Shown here one piece after another: positions 63,576 through 64,000 of a stretch of 64,000 bases of DNA. The notes under the pieces are model-generated. The model was not told the origin of the DNA. It did no database searches and saw only the letters and a list, made by a program, of their open reading frames with translations. The position numbers were made by a program, and so were the translations under genes. The stretch covers positions 798,937-862,936 of the forward strand of contig JACVRA010000095.1 of the NCBI GenBank assembly GCA_019828545.1. The letters run 5' to 3'. The stretch's first letter is position 1. Each line of letters begins with the position of its first letter. Origin of the DNA: Paracamarosporium sp. OC-R06-R3. Taxonomy: Eukaryota > Ascomycota > Dothideomycetes > Pleosporales > Didymosphaeriaceae.

Positions 63576-64000
63576 GCATTATAGAATAGAAATAAACTAG
63601 CTATTAAAGCCCTAAGATTAACTAAATACCAAGAGGCAATTAGGGTTAATTCTTAAGTAGAAGTACTTAATATAAGTAAAGAAATAATATTATAGTTGTA
63701 ATAAGGTAGGCGCCCCGCCTTCGAAACCAATACTATGTGGCTTCCCTCACCTGTATTAAAAGGTACGCACGAGAATACTTAAGCTGAGTATTTTTGCATA
63801 GTATAATATATAAGGATCCGTGTTAAGGGAGCTGTAACGAGGCTTGAGACTCACTAATCATATCGGGCCCCAGTGGCTCAGTTGAGCTATGATCGTCAGG
63901 AGCTCAAACGAGTAGGATCTTGGCAACGCGGATCAGGTCTACCCATATAGCCAGCTCCCAGCTGTAGATAGCTCAGTAGCTTTTCTATATCCTTTCGTAC
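63576..64000. repeat. AT-rich, repeat-like tail, possibly edge of a decayed transposable element
   Basis: Base composition changes abruptly just after the DJ-1-like stop codon: TA-rich, with palindromic fragments such as AAGTACTTAATAT and no open frame. A tRNA A-box-like sequence TGGCTCAGTTGAG lies at 63874-63886 without a matching B box. Family not identified. Confidence 0.45.

Noticed and set aside
63865..63960. tRNA gene at the right end
   Set aside because: An A-box-like sequence is present, but there is no B box (GGTTCGANNCC) and no cloverleaf pairing that I can draw.

Overview
The window is nuclear DNA of a filamentous ascomycete (Pezizomycotina), probably a Dothideomycete. Coding exons are split by short introns, mostly 47-61 bp, with GT..AG ends and CTAAC-type branch points. 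Several families are typical of these fungi: AreA, NimA, HbrB-type TORC2 subunit, DASH Hsk3, a Bim1-like protein and a DOCK GEF. Class assignment is an inference from general appearance only. About 27 genes can be supported, most with exon structures that keep the reading frame exactly.

Layout. 0-14 kb is a conserved block: the N-terminus of a DOCK-family GEF (cut by the window edge), a secreted type-B carboxylesterase, the SDH assembly factor Sdhaf4, the AAA+ ATPase Rvb1, a BET double-bromodomain protein, and a Utp12-domain ribosome biogenesis protein. 14.3-22.3 kb is AT-richer and holds four single-exon genes with no recognisable domain, one possibly broken by a stop codon, plus a GA microsatellite. 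22.3-31 kb has an HbrB/Bit61 TORC2 subunit, a methyltransferase, an MFS transporter, a luciferase-domain protein and an NmrA-like protein.

31.4-36.5 kb is the most interesting part. A ferric/cupric reductase with a Met-rich N-terminus lies divergent from a Ctr-type copper transporter. It is followed by a secreted, GPI-tailed Bim1/X325 LPMO-like protein with an N-terminal histidine. Together they look like a compact copper-acquisition module: reduce Cu(II) at the surface, capture it, import Cu(I). An 11-base motif resembling a Mac1 site recurs in the intergenic regions.

36.5-51.6 kb returns to conserved genes: NAC beta, whose frame appears to require a one-nucleotide exon, an AIF-like oxidoreductase, a dienelactone hydrolase, NimA kinase, an ankyrin-BTB protein, exosome Rrp43, and a Cys-rich surface protein. 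51.6-54.1 kb is an ORF desert. A divergent pair of very small spliced genes follows (a coiled-coil membrane-anchored protein and DASH Hsk3). Then comes a 4-kb repeat-rich leader in front of the nitrogen regulator areA, and a DJ-1-like protein. The last 425 bases are AT-rich and look like the edge of a decayed repeat.
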